Shown here piece by piece: positions 12,301 through 21,620 of a DNA stretch of 64,000 bases (position 1 is the first letter of the stretch; each line of letters starts with the position of its first letter). The stretch spans positions 44,493,366-44,557,365 of the forward strand of contig NC_088777.1 in NCBI RefSeq assembly GCF_954871325.1. The letters run 5' to 3'. This DNA comes from Gordionus sp. m RMFG-2023. Its lineage: Eukaryota > Nematomorpha > Gordioida > Chordodea > Parachordodidae. A program made the translations under genes and the position numbers. The notes below the pieces were generated by a model, which did not search any database, was not told where the DNA came from, and was given only the letters and a program-made list of their open reading frames with translations.

Positions 12301-15300
12301 TTATCGTCAGCTAAATATTATAGTGTTCTATGCCACTTTTTTCCCTCAATAAATCAATTCTTCATTACTGTATTATAATACTTCTATTCTTCCATATCGC
12401 GAAAATGTTTAAAATATATAATTTAGAATAAATTCTTATTTTCTTTATTATGATGTGATGATCTCCTATTCAAAATACAAGAGAAAAATATGGGCATTCT
12501 TTTTTCTTTTTTTTTCCTTTTAAAAAATTAAATAAAAATTAGAGTATAAAAATATATCCAAACGATTTTATAATTGTTTTGTTTATTTTATTTGTATGGA
12601 GGATTTATGGATGAATTTTAATAAATAAGGGTATTAAATTGAAAGGTAAAGGAGGATAGATTAGAATAAAATTAATAGTTCTATTTTTAAATAAGTCAAA
12701 TGAGTCCCTGAATGCTTCTGGCGTGACAGGTTTATTTTCGTGAGAGCGGGCCCCCGCAAGAAAAATTGGTCAGGATCCACTTCTGATCAGGATTGCATCA
12801 TTGATCGGATATGATGCTAGTTAGACCTTCTAGACGACTCTTTGTTATTATAAAAAAAAATGTTTCTTCAAATTAGTTGGTTTAACAAAAATAAAATCTT
12901 TATTTTTAAGCATTTGAAATTGAAAAAAATGGAAAATTTTTTGTGCACAAAAGATTGGGGAAGCATCATATTTTTTGATCCTTCGAGATTAAAAATCTTT
13001 GAAGATTTTTTGACTTTGAGGCGTTTATAAAACCCTGCTTTTTAACTAATGCGATACCGCAAACATAAGCTTGTGTTCATATTATTTTTTTTGGAAGATT
13101 TCATAAGAAAAAGTAAAATTACGTCTTTTTTTATATAAATATCAAAAAAATACAAATCTCGTAAAACTGCGAAATTTGATGAATATAATTAAATAAACCT
13201 ATAGGCTAAGCAAATAAGTTATAAACGTTACATAGATATATCCAATTTTGCAAAGAGGGGAGCGGGGGGTGAAACGCTAATTAGGTGGGAGTTTCCCCCA
13301 TAAATTTTACTGGAAATCAATTCCACTTATTTTGTCCTTTAGATCTATTAGGATTTTTTGTAAAAATAATTTTTTGGGTTTTCACATTTTTTTAAATATT
13401 TGAATTAATCGTCATTTATAAAAATTATCAACTTTTACTAATTTTTCTTTCAAATTCTTCCTTGATTACATACATTTTTTAGAAAAAAAAGTGGGGTGCT
13501 ATTTATGTGGGTGGGGGGGGGGATTTTTTACTAGATTAGAATGATATTTACGATAACAGGCAAATTTGTGATGTGGGGAAGGATCCCCCCTTGATTACGA
13601 GCCTGAAACGATATTAATTTCTTTAAAAACTTGACTTTATTTAATTATATATATCTATAGAATTTAAAAAAGAAGAAATAAAAAAACGATTTATAAATAT
13701 ATTATAAAAAATGTTAATTAAATAAGAAAGAAAATAATTTATAATTTAAAAATTAAATATATTATTTTTTTTCAAAAATATTTAACTCCCCCTTGCGTAT
13801 CGATATTTGTTAAATGTTAATATTTTATTATGAAATTGAGTATTTTAATTTAGTTTATATTTGAAATATTAAATTATGATATTTTATAAAAAAAAATATT
13901 TAATTTTAAATATTGATTTTAATTTATGATTTGATTCTTAAAAATCGAAATTATGACTAATTTCATTATCTAAAACTGAACGCGTGTAATAATTTATGTT
14001 TTATATATTTATTTCTTCTACGATTAAATTTAACGGAACTCGGAACATTACGGAACGGGAACGAAACAGAACTACATTCTTAAAATGTAAAAATTTTTGA
14101 AAATTTTGATTTAATTCAAAAATAAAATTATTTGTAAAATAAAATTTAGTATTGTTTAGTCGACTTAGCCGAAAACTAACTCGAAGATGTGAACATCAAC
14201 TTGAGTCGACTAGAGGAAGAATAGTTCCATGAACTTGAGTCGTCGAGAATAGTTCCATGAACTTGAGTCGTCGACTAGAGGACGAATAGTTCCATGAACT
14301 TGAGTCGTCGACTAGAGGACGAATAGTTCCATGAACTTGAGTCGTCGACTAGAGGACGAATAGTTCCATGAACTTGAGTACTAAAGGACGAAGATTTTAA
14401 ATTAGTTATTATTGATAAAACATTTGTTTTTTATTTTTAACTTTAGATTTCTAACTTGAGTCGTTATTTATACGAAATATAATATACTTGAGTTGATTAG
14501 AGGACGAATAGTTCTATGAACTTGAGTCGTCGACCAGAGGACGAAGATTTGAAATTAGTTATTATTAATTAATAAAACATTTTTTTTTTTTACTTTAGTT
14601 TAGACTTCCAACTTGAGTCGTGAACAAGAGTTATATACTTATGTCGACTAGAGAACGAATAAATTATTGGGAATGGGGAAGATCGTGATTTAAAACAATT
14701 TAATATAATATAGCGATACACTTTATACCAACAAGATGTTTATTATAAAAATCGCGAAGGGGGTGGGGGGGGGGGTGTGTTACTGCTTAAAACCTGTAAA
14801 GGTTATTAATTTTTATTCATTACAGTAAAACCTCTCTAATTTGAGCAACTTTCGTAATTTGATTGAGAGTCCCAATTTTAAAACGGCTAACTCAATATTT
14901 TATTCAGAAATATATTACGCAAGGCTGAATATTTTGGCCACAAACGACCTAAAGGTTTGGACATTTATTAGCGAAATCTCATGGGTTAGGCAATATTTTC
15001 TGGCTAAAATATTGAGTTAGCCGTTTTTAAAAATCTGCTCAAATCGACCCGGAAATTAAATTTTCTATTAACTTTTAACTTGAAAAATCGGGCTGTTGAA
15101 AATTTACAATGGCATCCAAAAAGGAAATTTTTATCTAAAATTAGCAAAAATCAGTTGGGATTCTAAATAATTTTTTTATTTATTATAAATTGATTTAAGA
15201 AATAAAAAAAACTAATCACGATTATAGATATTCATTATTAGAGACCTGCAGAGGTGCCAGACTCGGATTATATTTTCAGGCTCGGCTTGGCCCGGATTTT

Positions 15301-18300
15301 TAAAAAAAATAATTTTCAGGTCCCGTCCGGATTTTTTATAACTAATAATGGCGATTTAAAGTAAACTCCCTGGTCCGGATATTTGCTAAAAAAAATTGGC
15401 CCGGTCCTCATATATTTGAAAAAGCGAAATATCGCCCAGCCCATGTATCTGGGCCAAGCTGAGTTCTCTTATGTACTATATAAAACAATTAAATTATAAC
15501 AAGGTAAGGTAAGACCGGCTTATTTGCATTGCTATATGGAACCATGAATTGAATAGCTATGCAATTACTTCGATAAATAGCCATAGTAATAGCTTGCAAG
15601 GCCAAAAAAGCAAATTTTTTAAAAATAAAAAAATTCTTTTAGGATATAAATTTATTGGAAGGGCAAAGGTACATATTTTTTTTTCTTTAAAATGACATTT
15701 ATCCCACATGAAATAATAATATTTCTAATTGGCCAACTTGAACCAATGGAAATGCTTCATTTAATCCCAATCTGAATTTATTTTGGATCACTTGCAATTT
15801 ATCATCGTCAAACAATTACCTATTTTAATCATGAATGAATTAATCGTATTTTATAAAAAATATTAGCAACAATCTATTATTTTTTTATTTTCTTAAAAAA
15901 TACAAGAAAAATATGAAGGAATTGAACGAAATTTTGTGGCCCGAAATCGCTAAAATGGTTCAAGCTGAAATTCAGGAGGCTAGAACTCAAGGAATCGAAA
16001 TAATTTTCATAGAAGCCGCTTTATTAATTCAAGCTGGTTGGCTCCAACATGTCCACGAGTTGTGGGTCACGTTTGTTCCCAAAAAATTAGTTAATAATTT
16101 ATTTATTAGAAGGGAATCAATTTTTTTTAAAAAAATAACCGTTCACAATCGGTATTTATTTCTCAATATTTTACTATATATTGTAAAAAATTTGGCCCTT
16201 TAGAGGCTTGCCAATAATTCTCCAAGAACGTTATGGCTTAATTTATTTCCCTGTTAACGTAACATGGGCGGAGTCGAGTTATTGAAGGGGGTTTGTTCTG
16301 TCTCTCTCTTCAAATTTATACATTTTTGTGATATAATAAATCAATTACATTATTTTTATTTGTGAAAGAAATTTAAAATCGCTTCTTGTTGTTAAAAGTA
16401 TAAACTGGATATCGAAATAATTTATGGCGGTTTTGGTTCTGAATTTTTTATTAAAATCGTTTATTTTTTCAGATATTAAACGGTTATAGTATAATCAGAG
16501 ACCTGCAGGCCCTCTTATTTTAATTTTTTTTAGATATACCCGGGCTGAGCCTGAAAATATAAAACCCAGGCCGGGTCGAAAAAATCTTTTTTTTAAAAAA
16601 AAATCAGGCCGGGCCTTTCAAATGATACCTCTCTGTAGGTCTCTGATTATAATGTAATTATATGCTAGTATAATGATCAAAGGTCTGCAATACCCTTACC
16701 CTACCAGAAAATCTTACTCCCCGTACCCGTGGGTGGGGTCATATTTTTATTTTTATCCCTAGAGTTGAGCGGAAACTTTTTTCCCAGATGGGCTAGGGTT
16801 TGGAGACGTTTTTTTTACAATTTATTTATCCAGTGATATGATTGTACACTATTTTACAATTTCTTTCATTTTTAGAATATTTCTTACAAACATAACGAAA
16901 AATAAATAAATTTTAGGGAGATTATTATATATTCTTGGATCAGGTAGGAAATAAGGAATTAACATTATGTTCTGGGTTGAGTCGAGTTGGGTCAAAAAAA
17001 TGCTTTTCTCCCTAATGGGGATTGGGTCAAGAAAATATCTCAAATTTATATAAAAAATAATAAAATATTTTCCTAATGAATTTTGTTAAGGAGGGGATCA
17101 TATTTATATGGTAATTTTTGCCCTTAATTTTTTTAAAATTTTAAATTATTATTAAAAAGAATTTATTTTATTAACTGTGGGGGAATGTAGGGAACCTAAT
17201 TTTTAAAAAAAATTAACTTTAAAATGATATTTACGATATCTCACAAATTTCCTAAAGGGGGGAGTGGGTGAGGTTCATACCTTCAATTGGCTATGCCTAT
17301 GATTTACCTTAGTACCTTGTATATATAATATATTTGAACAAAAAAGAAAGAATGTAAAGTAGAAAATACTCTTTAAAATAATAATAAAAATCTTCAAAGA
17401 TTTTGATAACCGAAGATTTTTTTAAATGAACCATTTTTTTAGAAACGGAGATTTTTGTTTTTAAAAGTAGATTTATTTTTTCGACGCTCAAACATTTTTT
17501 TGATCAAATTTTACCTAAAATTCTAAATTCTTTTTTTTCTTGAATATAAAAATAATCTTTCATGATAAAATCATAAATTTTTTTAAAAAAATAATTTTAG
17601 TCCTTCTAAAAAAATATTCAACTGTTATCTTTAAAGATTTTTTGATCAAAAACTTGAAAACTCTGTTGCAAATTAAACGATGGTGGATAATAATTAAGGA
17701 AGGAATCAAATTAGATATTTCATTATTTCGATTTTGTCTTGATCGTAATCAGCATTAACACCGCCATTACTTGAATCGAAAGAATGTATTATTATGTTTT
17801 CGCAATATTTACCAACTAGAACCCCTTTGAATAATAGTTGAATAATGACTTTAGATTGGCTAATCCCGCTCAATCTAAAGACACCCGAAGGAAATTCGTT
17901 AAACATACTATAAATTTTCAACAACAAAAAAAACCCCGAAACAGAGACCATATTTATTATTATTTGGCTAAAAACTATATTTCGCCATTTTTTTTTAGCA
18001 GAATGAAAAAAATGGCAATTATTCAACCAATTATAAATGAATACCATTACATGTTTATTTTATATTACAATTATTGAAATTATCAAAAATTCAATATTAT
18101 AAAGGCGAATCAAAAATATTAAAGGCAATATAAATTTAATTTTGCAAATCTCGTTGCTAGGGGATGGCCTTAGGGAGATAGAATTAGCAAAACTGAGCAA
18201 TATGATGATCATATATTATACGTGTATAAAATATAAAAAAAAGGCCATCGAACGGCTGATCGAAAGAAACAAAATGAGCTACGATCAAGCGCTAGAAAGG

Positions 18301-19560
18301 ATCAATGCTCAGCCCGATAACAAGTATTTTATCGATTTCGGCGATGTTTTATTGACGTCGCAATACGATGACGCGTTTACGGAAAAATTGGTTAGTTTTT
18401 TTTCCTTTTCACTTTGTGTGTTTAATTAACTCAATTTTTTGAGAGATAGAGGATAGCGGAAATATTCAAAGATCGAAATTTTTTTGATAGACATTAAAAA
18501 TATTTATATGATTGACTGAATGAATAGTGATTACCATAAAATAAAAAAATTCAACAATACTTTTTTTTAAAAAAAGGCACCTAATTAACCCCTTGAATTT
18601 TTTAAACAATTTATTTTTTTGAATATAAATTTAATAATACAAAAGTTCGCCGCAAAAATTGAATATTCGCGGGGTAGGGTATGTATTCTAGATATAGTTA
18701 GAATACTATTCCGACACAATCAGGTATGTTTAAGGTTTAAAAAAAATGCGAGTTTAAATTATATAAGTTTCAATTGCCTACGGTATATGATATAGAGAAG
18801 ATGTGTTTTTTTTAGATTGCTGAAAATGAGGGAGGGAGGGGGGGGGGTCAATCTATTATTAGTTTTAGTTGGATATCAAGCAAAGTGCCTTTACAACAGC
18901 TCGAAATTAACTTAAATTTTGGGTTTTTATAAAAAAAAGACCCTATTAGCGTTTCTACAAGTTTTTCCTCTCGAGGATCTGAAATTCGAAACTGTTTAAA
19001 ATTGGGAAACTTTTTAAATTATATATATATCATTATCTTGTAAAGAGTAATATGCCATTTTTTGGCCAAGTATCGAGGCTTTGGTGATATTTTTTGATAA
19101 AATTTTGATTTAAAAAAAATCGGTGATATATAAGTTTTAAACGCTAGTAACCCCTCATTCATAGTTAGCGCGAATTCGTAGCGAATTATACAGAATATGC
19201 TGTATTTTTGAGTTCTCCGACGCGAATTCATTCTAACTTGAATTAAAACTTATTTCAAAGTTGCGAAAATATAATTTTCAAACTTATTTAGCATAAGTAG
19301 CTTTGAAATGAAAGGATACTTTACAAATTATGCTATTTAATTCTAAACCAGAATCAAAATGTTATAAGTATTATATAGGTCTCCTGGGATCCCCGAAATT
19401 CAAAACGCATCAAAAGTGATATAAATTGCCTATCACACATTTGTGTAAGTGTATGTATACTAAATATATTTCTTTATCTTTTTTTAAAAAAAAATTATTA
19501 TAAAAGGCCTGCAAAGCTTGGAAATTACTCGTTGAGAGAATACGTAAATTACGCGACTAA
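358..19560 (+). CDS. COASY: Bifunctional coenzyme A synthase (PPAT + dephospho-CoA kinase), 9 exons
   Basis: Last two steps of CoA synthesis: adenylylation of 4'-phosphopantetheine, then phosphorylation of dephospho-CoA. Exons read by hand: 358-572, 622-980, 1118-1229, 1390-1516, 1939-2133, 3878-4270 (3902 also possible), 15907-16089, 18244-18390, 19507-19560. All junctions are GT/AG and phases agree, giving about 594 aa (human about 564). Domain order: N-terminal region with DVRILL, PPAT with GGTFDRLHNGH (nucleotidyltransferase HxGH) in exon 2, VVTKETTKGG in exon 4, P-loop GLTGGICSGKS in exon 6, IEAALLIQAGW in exon 7, C-terminal KAWKLL ending at TAA 19558-19560. The kinase has an extra segment of about 20 residues after the P-loop. 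Intron 6 is 11.6 kb. The assignment is firm; weak points are the start ATG, the exon 6 acceptor and the GTTTAA donor of exon 4. Confidence 0.9.
2268..2400. repeat. Dispersed repeat shared with 28905-29010
   Basis: The stretch starting TCGGATCTCAATGA and the following TATAGTTT...TACATGATTTTT pattern recurs at 28905-29010 with many small differences. It lies in the COASY intron between exons 5 and 6. I see no coding capacity and no terminal repeats. Confidence 0.5.
2790..3200. repeat. Dispersed repeat shared with 12280-12475, split by a foldback MITE
   Basis: The left part (ATATAAATAACA...AGTATTATAGTGTTCTAT...AATAAATCAATTCTT) and the right part (AAATATAATTTA...ATTCTT, then TATAATGTGAT) match 12280-12475. 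There the two parts are adjacent; here a palindromic element at about 2926-3106 separates them. Confidence 0.55.
2926..3106. mobile_element. Palindromic MITE, diverged copy (NACGGCTAACTC family)
   Basis: Ends are inverted repeats: TTCCCGATTTGGATCGATTT on the left, and on the right the reverse complement of TTCCCAATTTTGTTCGATTT. The inside is also palindromic (AAGCCAAAAT / TTTGGCTAAAAT). About 180 bp, no coding capacity. The matching stretch near 12.4 kb lacks it, as expected of an insertion. Confidence 0.6.
4655..4885. mobile_element. Palindromic MITE copy
   Basis: Outer ends read TTAAACGACTGGATTTAAGC on the left, with the reverse complement of GTTAAAGGGCTCAATTTGGG on the right. The inner part begins AAAACGGCTAACTAAATATT and returns inverted as AATTATTGAGTTAGC. 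Same family as 14822-15058, 36545-36770, 37475-37692 and the half copy at 62628. It lies in the large COASY intron. Confidence 0.65.
5224..5660 (-). repeat. 3' LTR of the gypsy-type element
   Basis: About 440 bp, very AT-rich, starting TGTTATAAATAG on the - strand. It matches 11372-11811 along its whole length. It contains a roughly 70-base direct repeat carrying TGACGTTCAAGATGACTGCG twice, so it has internal duplication of its own. Confidence 0.88.
5817..8640 (-). CDS. pol region of the gypsy-type element: RT, RNase H, integrase
   Basis: Parts in order on the - strand: reverse transcriptase with LPFGLSVSAP and YMDDVL, RNase H starting at LAVDASNRGVGGALL, integrase with an HHCC zinc finger (HAGHQGM...CEMC), and a DDE core (LDFF..., VSDGGPAF, YHPSSNGQAER). 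A C-terminal integrase segment with GQTVWAR and a VRHVEQIR end follows. These are Ty3/gypsy-order domains. It is a fossil part of the LTR element and not a host gene. Confidence 0.85.
8649..9532 (-). repeat. 24-bp glycine-rich coding minisatellite in the LTR element
   Basis: About 37 tandem units of 24 bases, arranged largely as 72-base triplets. Read on the - strand the units give eight-residue GGIGGNYR, GGIGENYR and GDIGGNFR variants. It sits between the protease and reverse transcriptase parts. The unit is a multiple of three, so copy-number change does not alter phase. Clear edges: cysteine- and charge-containing coding sequence resumes on both sides. Confidence 0.9.
9540..10065 (-). CDS. 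Aspartic protease part of the gypsy-type element
   Basis: The - strand translation contains VSMLFDTGAAISVMG, the single-domain retropepsin active-site motif (DTGA with flanking hydrophobics), followed by a flap-like region and a VVGWDWI segment resembling the ILG motif position. It lies between the zinc-knuckle region and the glycine-rich repeat, the expected Ty3/gypsy order. Confidence 0.8.
10120..10866 (-). CDS. Gag-like nucleocapsid region with four zinc knuckles
   Basis: The - strand translation has four CX2CX4HX4C knuckles: CYNCGRQGHMVRDC, CFECGKYGHIATFC, CAGCGRFGHNREEC and CFRCREEGHGARDC. Before them lies a basic, arginine-rich stretch, consistent with RNA binding. Four knuckles is more than the one or two usual in Ty3/gypsy gag. 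It directly precedes the protease part of the element. Confidence 0.8.
   Translation of the reverse strand: MKSLKFVKYWEIQYNIFGALVILVIWMCSLIWGRKLRRSRSVKIKGQTLTIEGHNGEEDVMGKVTWFPVQELINGWTDSELDKLTYRPERRDSYTNQRLGTYRGPRESSQGRRGEMRPNFDSRVRGRMNCYNCGRQGHMVRDCQETKCFECGKYGHIATFCSGRRDKLRCAGCGRFGHNREECNVGNFKTRGGFPQRDMGQSAPNVRIIESEKNKEVGIPFLAVNKEQNRICFRCREEGHGARDCEYL
11140..11335. repeat. Leader tandem repeats of the gypsy-type element
   Basis: The 24-base string ACTCAAATACCACTATATGA plus TATT occurs four times, and GATGAAGACGATG occurs twice, between the 5' LTR and the gag region. It looks like a higher-order duplication of a pair of units. No open reading frame is needed to explain it. Confidence 0.75.
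11372..11811 (-). repeat. 5' LTR of the gypsy-type element
   Basis: Matches 5224-5660. On the - strand it begins TGTTATAAATAG and ends next to TGGTGCCGTG, a plausible tRNA primer-binding site. It is flanked on the outside by ATAATG, giving the possible ATAA target duplication. Confidence 0.85.
12280..12475. repeat. Dispersed repeat, uninterrupted copy
   Basis: Counterpart of 2790-3200 without the MITE. Both copies lie in COASY introns. No terminal repeats or coding potential seen. Confidence 0.5.
12476..14155. other. Gene-free part of COASY intron 6
   Basis: Low-complexity AT-rich DNA with no convincing exon on either strand. A GC-richer patch at about 12710-12840 has no recognisable coding or repeat structure. 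A GGAAC-rich patch at 14035-14075 resembles the one at 49380-49470 and may be the end of a small hAT-like element. Confidence 0.5.
14190..14655. repeat. 37-bp minisatellite, followed by dispersed unit copies
   Basis: The unit contains GAATAGTTCCATGAACTTGA and GTCGTCGACTAGAGGAC (37 bases) and repeats about five times between 14190 and 14395. Further partial units at 14490-14545 and 14610-14660 are separated by AT-rich spacers. There is no open frame through it. Confidence 0.85.
14822..15058. mobile_element. Palindromic MITE copy with CAGTAAAACCTCTC end
   Basis: The inner inverted repeat AAAACGGCTAACTCAATATT / AATATTGAGTTAGCCGTTTT is nearly perfect and flanks about 100 bases. The left end CAGTAAAACCTCTCTAATTT follows a TA and resembles the ends of pogo/Tigger-type elements, by analogy only. 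About 235 bp, non-coding. Confidence 0.65.
15238..15480. mobile_element. Probable hAT-like MITE, GGCCCGG-rich
   Basis: Begins TAGAGACCTGCAGAGG, matching the CAGAGACCTGCAG end of 16496-16645, and carries the same inverted GGCTTGGCCCGG / GGGCCAAGC style interior. The right end is not clear, so its length is uncertain. Confidence 0.45.
16496..16645. mobile_element. hAT-type MITE, 150 bp, with target duplication
   Basis: Terminal inverted repeats CAGAGACCTGCAG and CAGAGACCTACAG (one mismatch in 13). Flanking 8-bp duplications are AGTATAAT (16488-16495) and ATTATAAT (16646-16653), seven of eight matching. The interior carries GGGCTGAGCCTG and CAGGCCGGGCC. The 8-bp duplication and CAG-type ends are hAT features. 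It lies in the COASY intron between exons 7 and 8. Confidence 0.8.
17706..18047 (-). CDS. Unrecognised open frame antisense in a COASY intron
   Basis: 113 codons from ATG to stop. The C-terminal half (GVLVGKYCENIIIHSFDSS, then GVNADYDQDKIE) has balanced composition unlike the surrounding AT-rich shadows. I do not recognise it. It could be an exon of a gene on the - strand, the remnant of an inserted gene, or chance. Confidence 0.25.
   Translation of the reverse strand: MVFIYNWLNNCHFFHSAKKKWRNIVFSQIIINMVSVSGFFLLLKIYSMFNEFPSGVFRLSGISQSKVIIQLLFKGVLVGKYCENIIIHSFDSSNGGVNADYDQDKIEIMKYLI
19145..19236. mobile_element. Foldback MITE fragment, ACCCTGCATTC family
   Basis: Begins ACCCCTCATTCATAGTTAGC then GCGAATTCGTAGCG, and returns as GACGCGAATTCATTCTAAC. 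This matches 40166-40286 and 48769-48833. The right end looks decayed. It lies in the last COASY intron. Confidence 0.5.
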
Positions 19561-21620
19561 TTCCTGTTGGAATAATTTTGGATCACAATAATATTTTATA
19601 ACACTTTGTAAAAATTTGTCTTTATTGTTTTGTATGAATTAAATAAAATACACTTTAAAAAAAAAGGATTATATTTTTCAAATACTCGTAAAAGGATATA
19701 ATTTATTAAAAACATTTTTTATTTGATTGTTTTTCAATTTACTTTTTTTTTAATTAAAAAGAAAATCTTAAAATATACAACTGATAAATATGGGGGGGGG
19801 GGTGGAGGGTGTGTGTATAAAATATTTTATCCATCACCCTCACCCAAGTTTTTAATATTGTCTTTCTCCTGTAGACTGTTGTAGAAAGAGATGAGTTTCT
19901 TCACATATTTTTCTTGTCTTCTATTTTCAAGGTTTTTCACCTATTTTAATTTTATGAATTGAATTATATTTGTTTTAAAAAATTATTTATTTTTTTTTAC
20001 CCTCTTTATATTATCTTGTTTCTCCGTGTTCTCAAATTTGCTGCGAAGGTTCTTAAAATTTTGTGATGGAATGACTTTGACACCTAATAAATATTAACGA
20101 TTAGTTTGTACTATGATAAATATCATTTAAATTTTATAATAATTGGTATTAAAGATATGCACAACGGTTTATTTAAAATAAGTGGGGTCGGTCCAGGAAT
20201 ATCATTTTTAAAAAATGAAATTAAACTTAGAAGATATCATTAAAAACGGATTGGTTCTTAATCTTTGATAAGTACCACACATTATAACCGCTCATTTAAC
20301 CATATTTTATCTTTTAAATCAGTAGATTGCTATCACCAGATATTTATATCGATTATGAGCAACGAATGACAAATTGCAATAAACTAAAAATAGATTAATT
20401 TTTGTTTTGTGCTATGTCCAAAATCTCTTAAAAAATATTCGAAAAGTTTTAAAGACTCTTAAGTTTTGATATTTTAATCAACTCACTACATGTTAAATTT
20501 TTAAAGTTTTATAGAATTATTATTTATTTGAAAGTTTTTGAATCGAATTTTTTGATATATTACCTTTATTACAAATAAAATTTAAGATAATGAATCGTTC
20601 GATTATTTTCATAGTTAGCACTCGACAAATTCTGAAACCTACATTTGGACCCACTTTCTTGGAATTTGTAGGAAACCGAAAGTAGCCCTATTTTAAAAAA
20701 TGGGAGCCCCCGGTTATACCAAAAATTTTTAAGAAACTGGAAATAGTGATTCTACATTGTAATTCTTTCTACAAAATTTATTCACTGTTTAAATTTTAAT
20801 AAAACCTGGAATTATAGAGAATAAATATTTTTAGAAACCGGGAACAAATCTCTTAGTAAAAAAAGAAAAGTTCAGATTCCAAACACTTTGATTTTCAAAA
20901 GCTGAAATCTATCATATTAATAAGATTATACCATTGTTTGTCAATGTAGTGTCGCTTCTATCCGTTATAGTGCTATATGAACTACTCACCATACTAGGTT
21001 GGTAATTACATCTGTCTTTTAGGCAGTTGGTACATAAAATGCTTTCTTGTTTTTTCTGAAACGGATTTAACTTTTCTGGATTCAGGTGTAAATTCAGCAC
21101 CTTATTTTTTTCTGGGTCTTTACACTGCTCCAAACGCACATACCCGCTAATGTGTGCTATGTACGGAGTTGAGTTTCTATTTTTTTTTGTTTATAAATAA
21201 ATATACAATTGAAAAAAATATTATTTATACGAAAAATATTGTACAAAATCTTTTGTAAGCGCGACTTTTCTCCTCATCGCGACGTGCATAATAAAAAATC
21301 AGGTAAATAAATGGTGTTGAATGATGCGATGAGAATGATTGTTATCCCGAAATCAGCTGTTATATACATTTAACGATTCTCATCGCATCACTTTGACTCT
21401 ATTTGAGTCCTAAATCAGGGTTGTTGTCGTAAGATCGACATTATATTCAATATAAAATTATATAATTTCATACTTAATCATCATAGAATATTTTTGATAG
21501 TTCCTTTTTTAAAAAAAATAAATTTTATTATGTTATGTTCTAAAAGAACATTCTAAAACTCTTTAACATAGATTTCAAATAAATTTGTTGTTGTCATAAG
21601 TTTGTCTTAGTTTAAAATCG
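19561..21620. other. Region downstream of COASY, no clear gene
   Basis: AT-rich with a G run at 19790-19805 and no recognisable repeat family. A - strand segment at 20998-21155 could be an exon: it follows CACATTAG, contains LHLNPEKLNPFQKKQ and CTNCLKDRC, and ends at a consensus GTGAGT donor. I do not recognise its product and found no partner exon, so it is not listed as a gene. Confidence 0.35.
19642..19647 (+). promoter_or_regulatory. Candidate polyadenylation signal of COASY
   Basis: AATAAA lies 82 bases after the COASY stop codon. The motif is common by chance in DNA this AT-rich, so only its position supports it. Confidence 0.4.

Noticed and set aside
14190-14395. CRISPR-like array
   Set aside because: Units are directly tandem with no unique spacers, in a eukaryotic intron.
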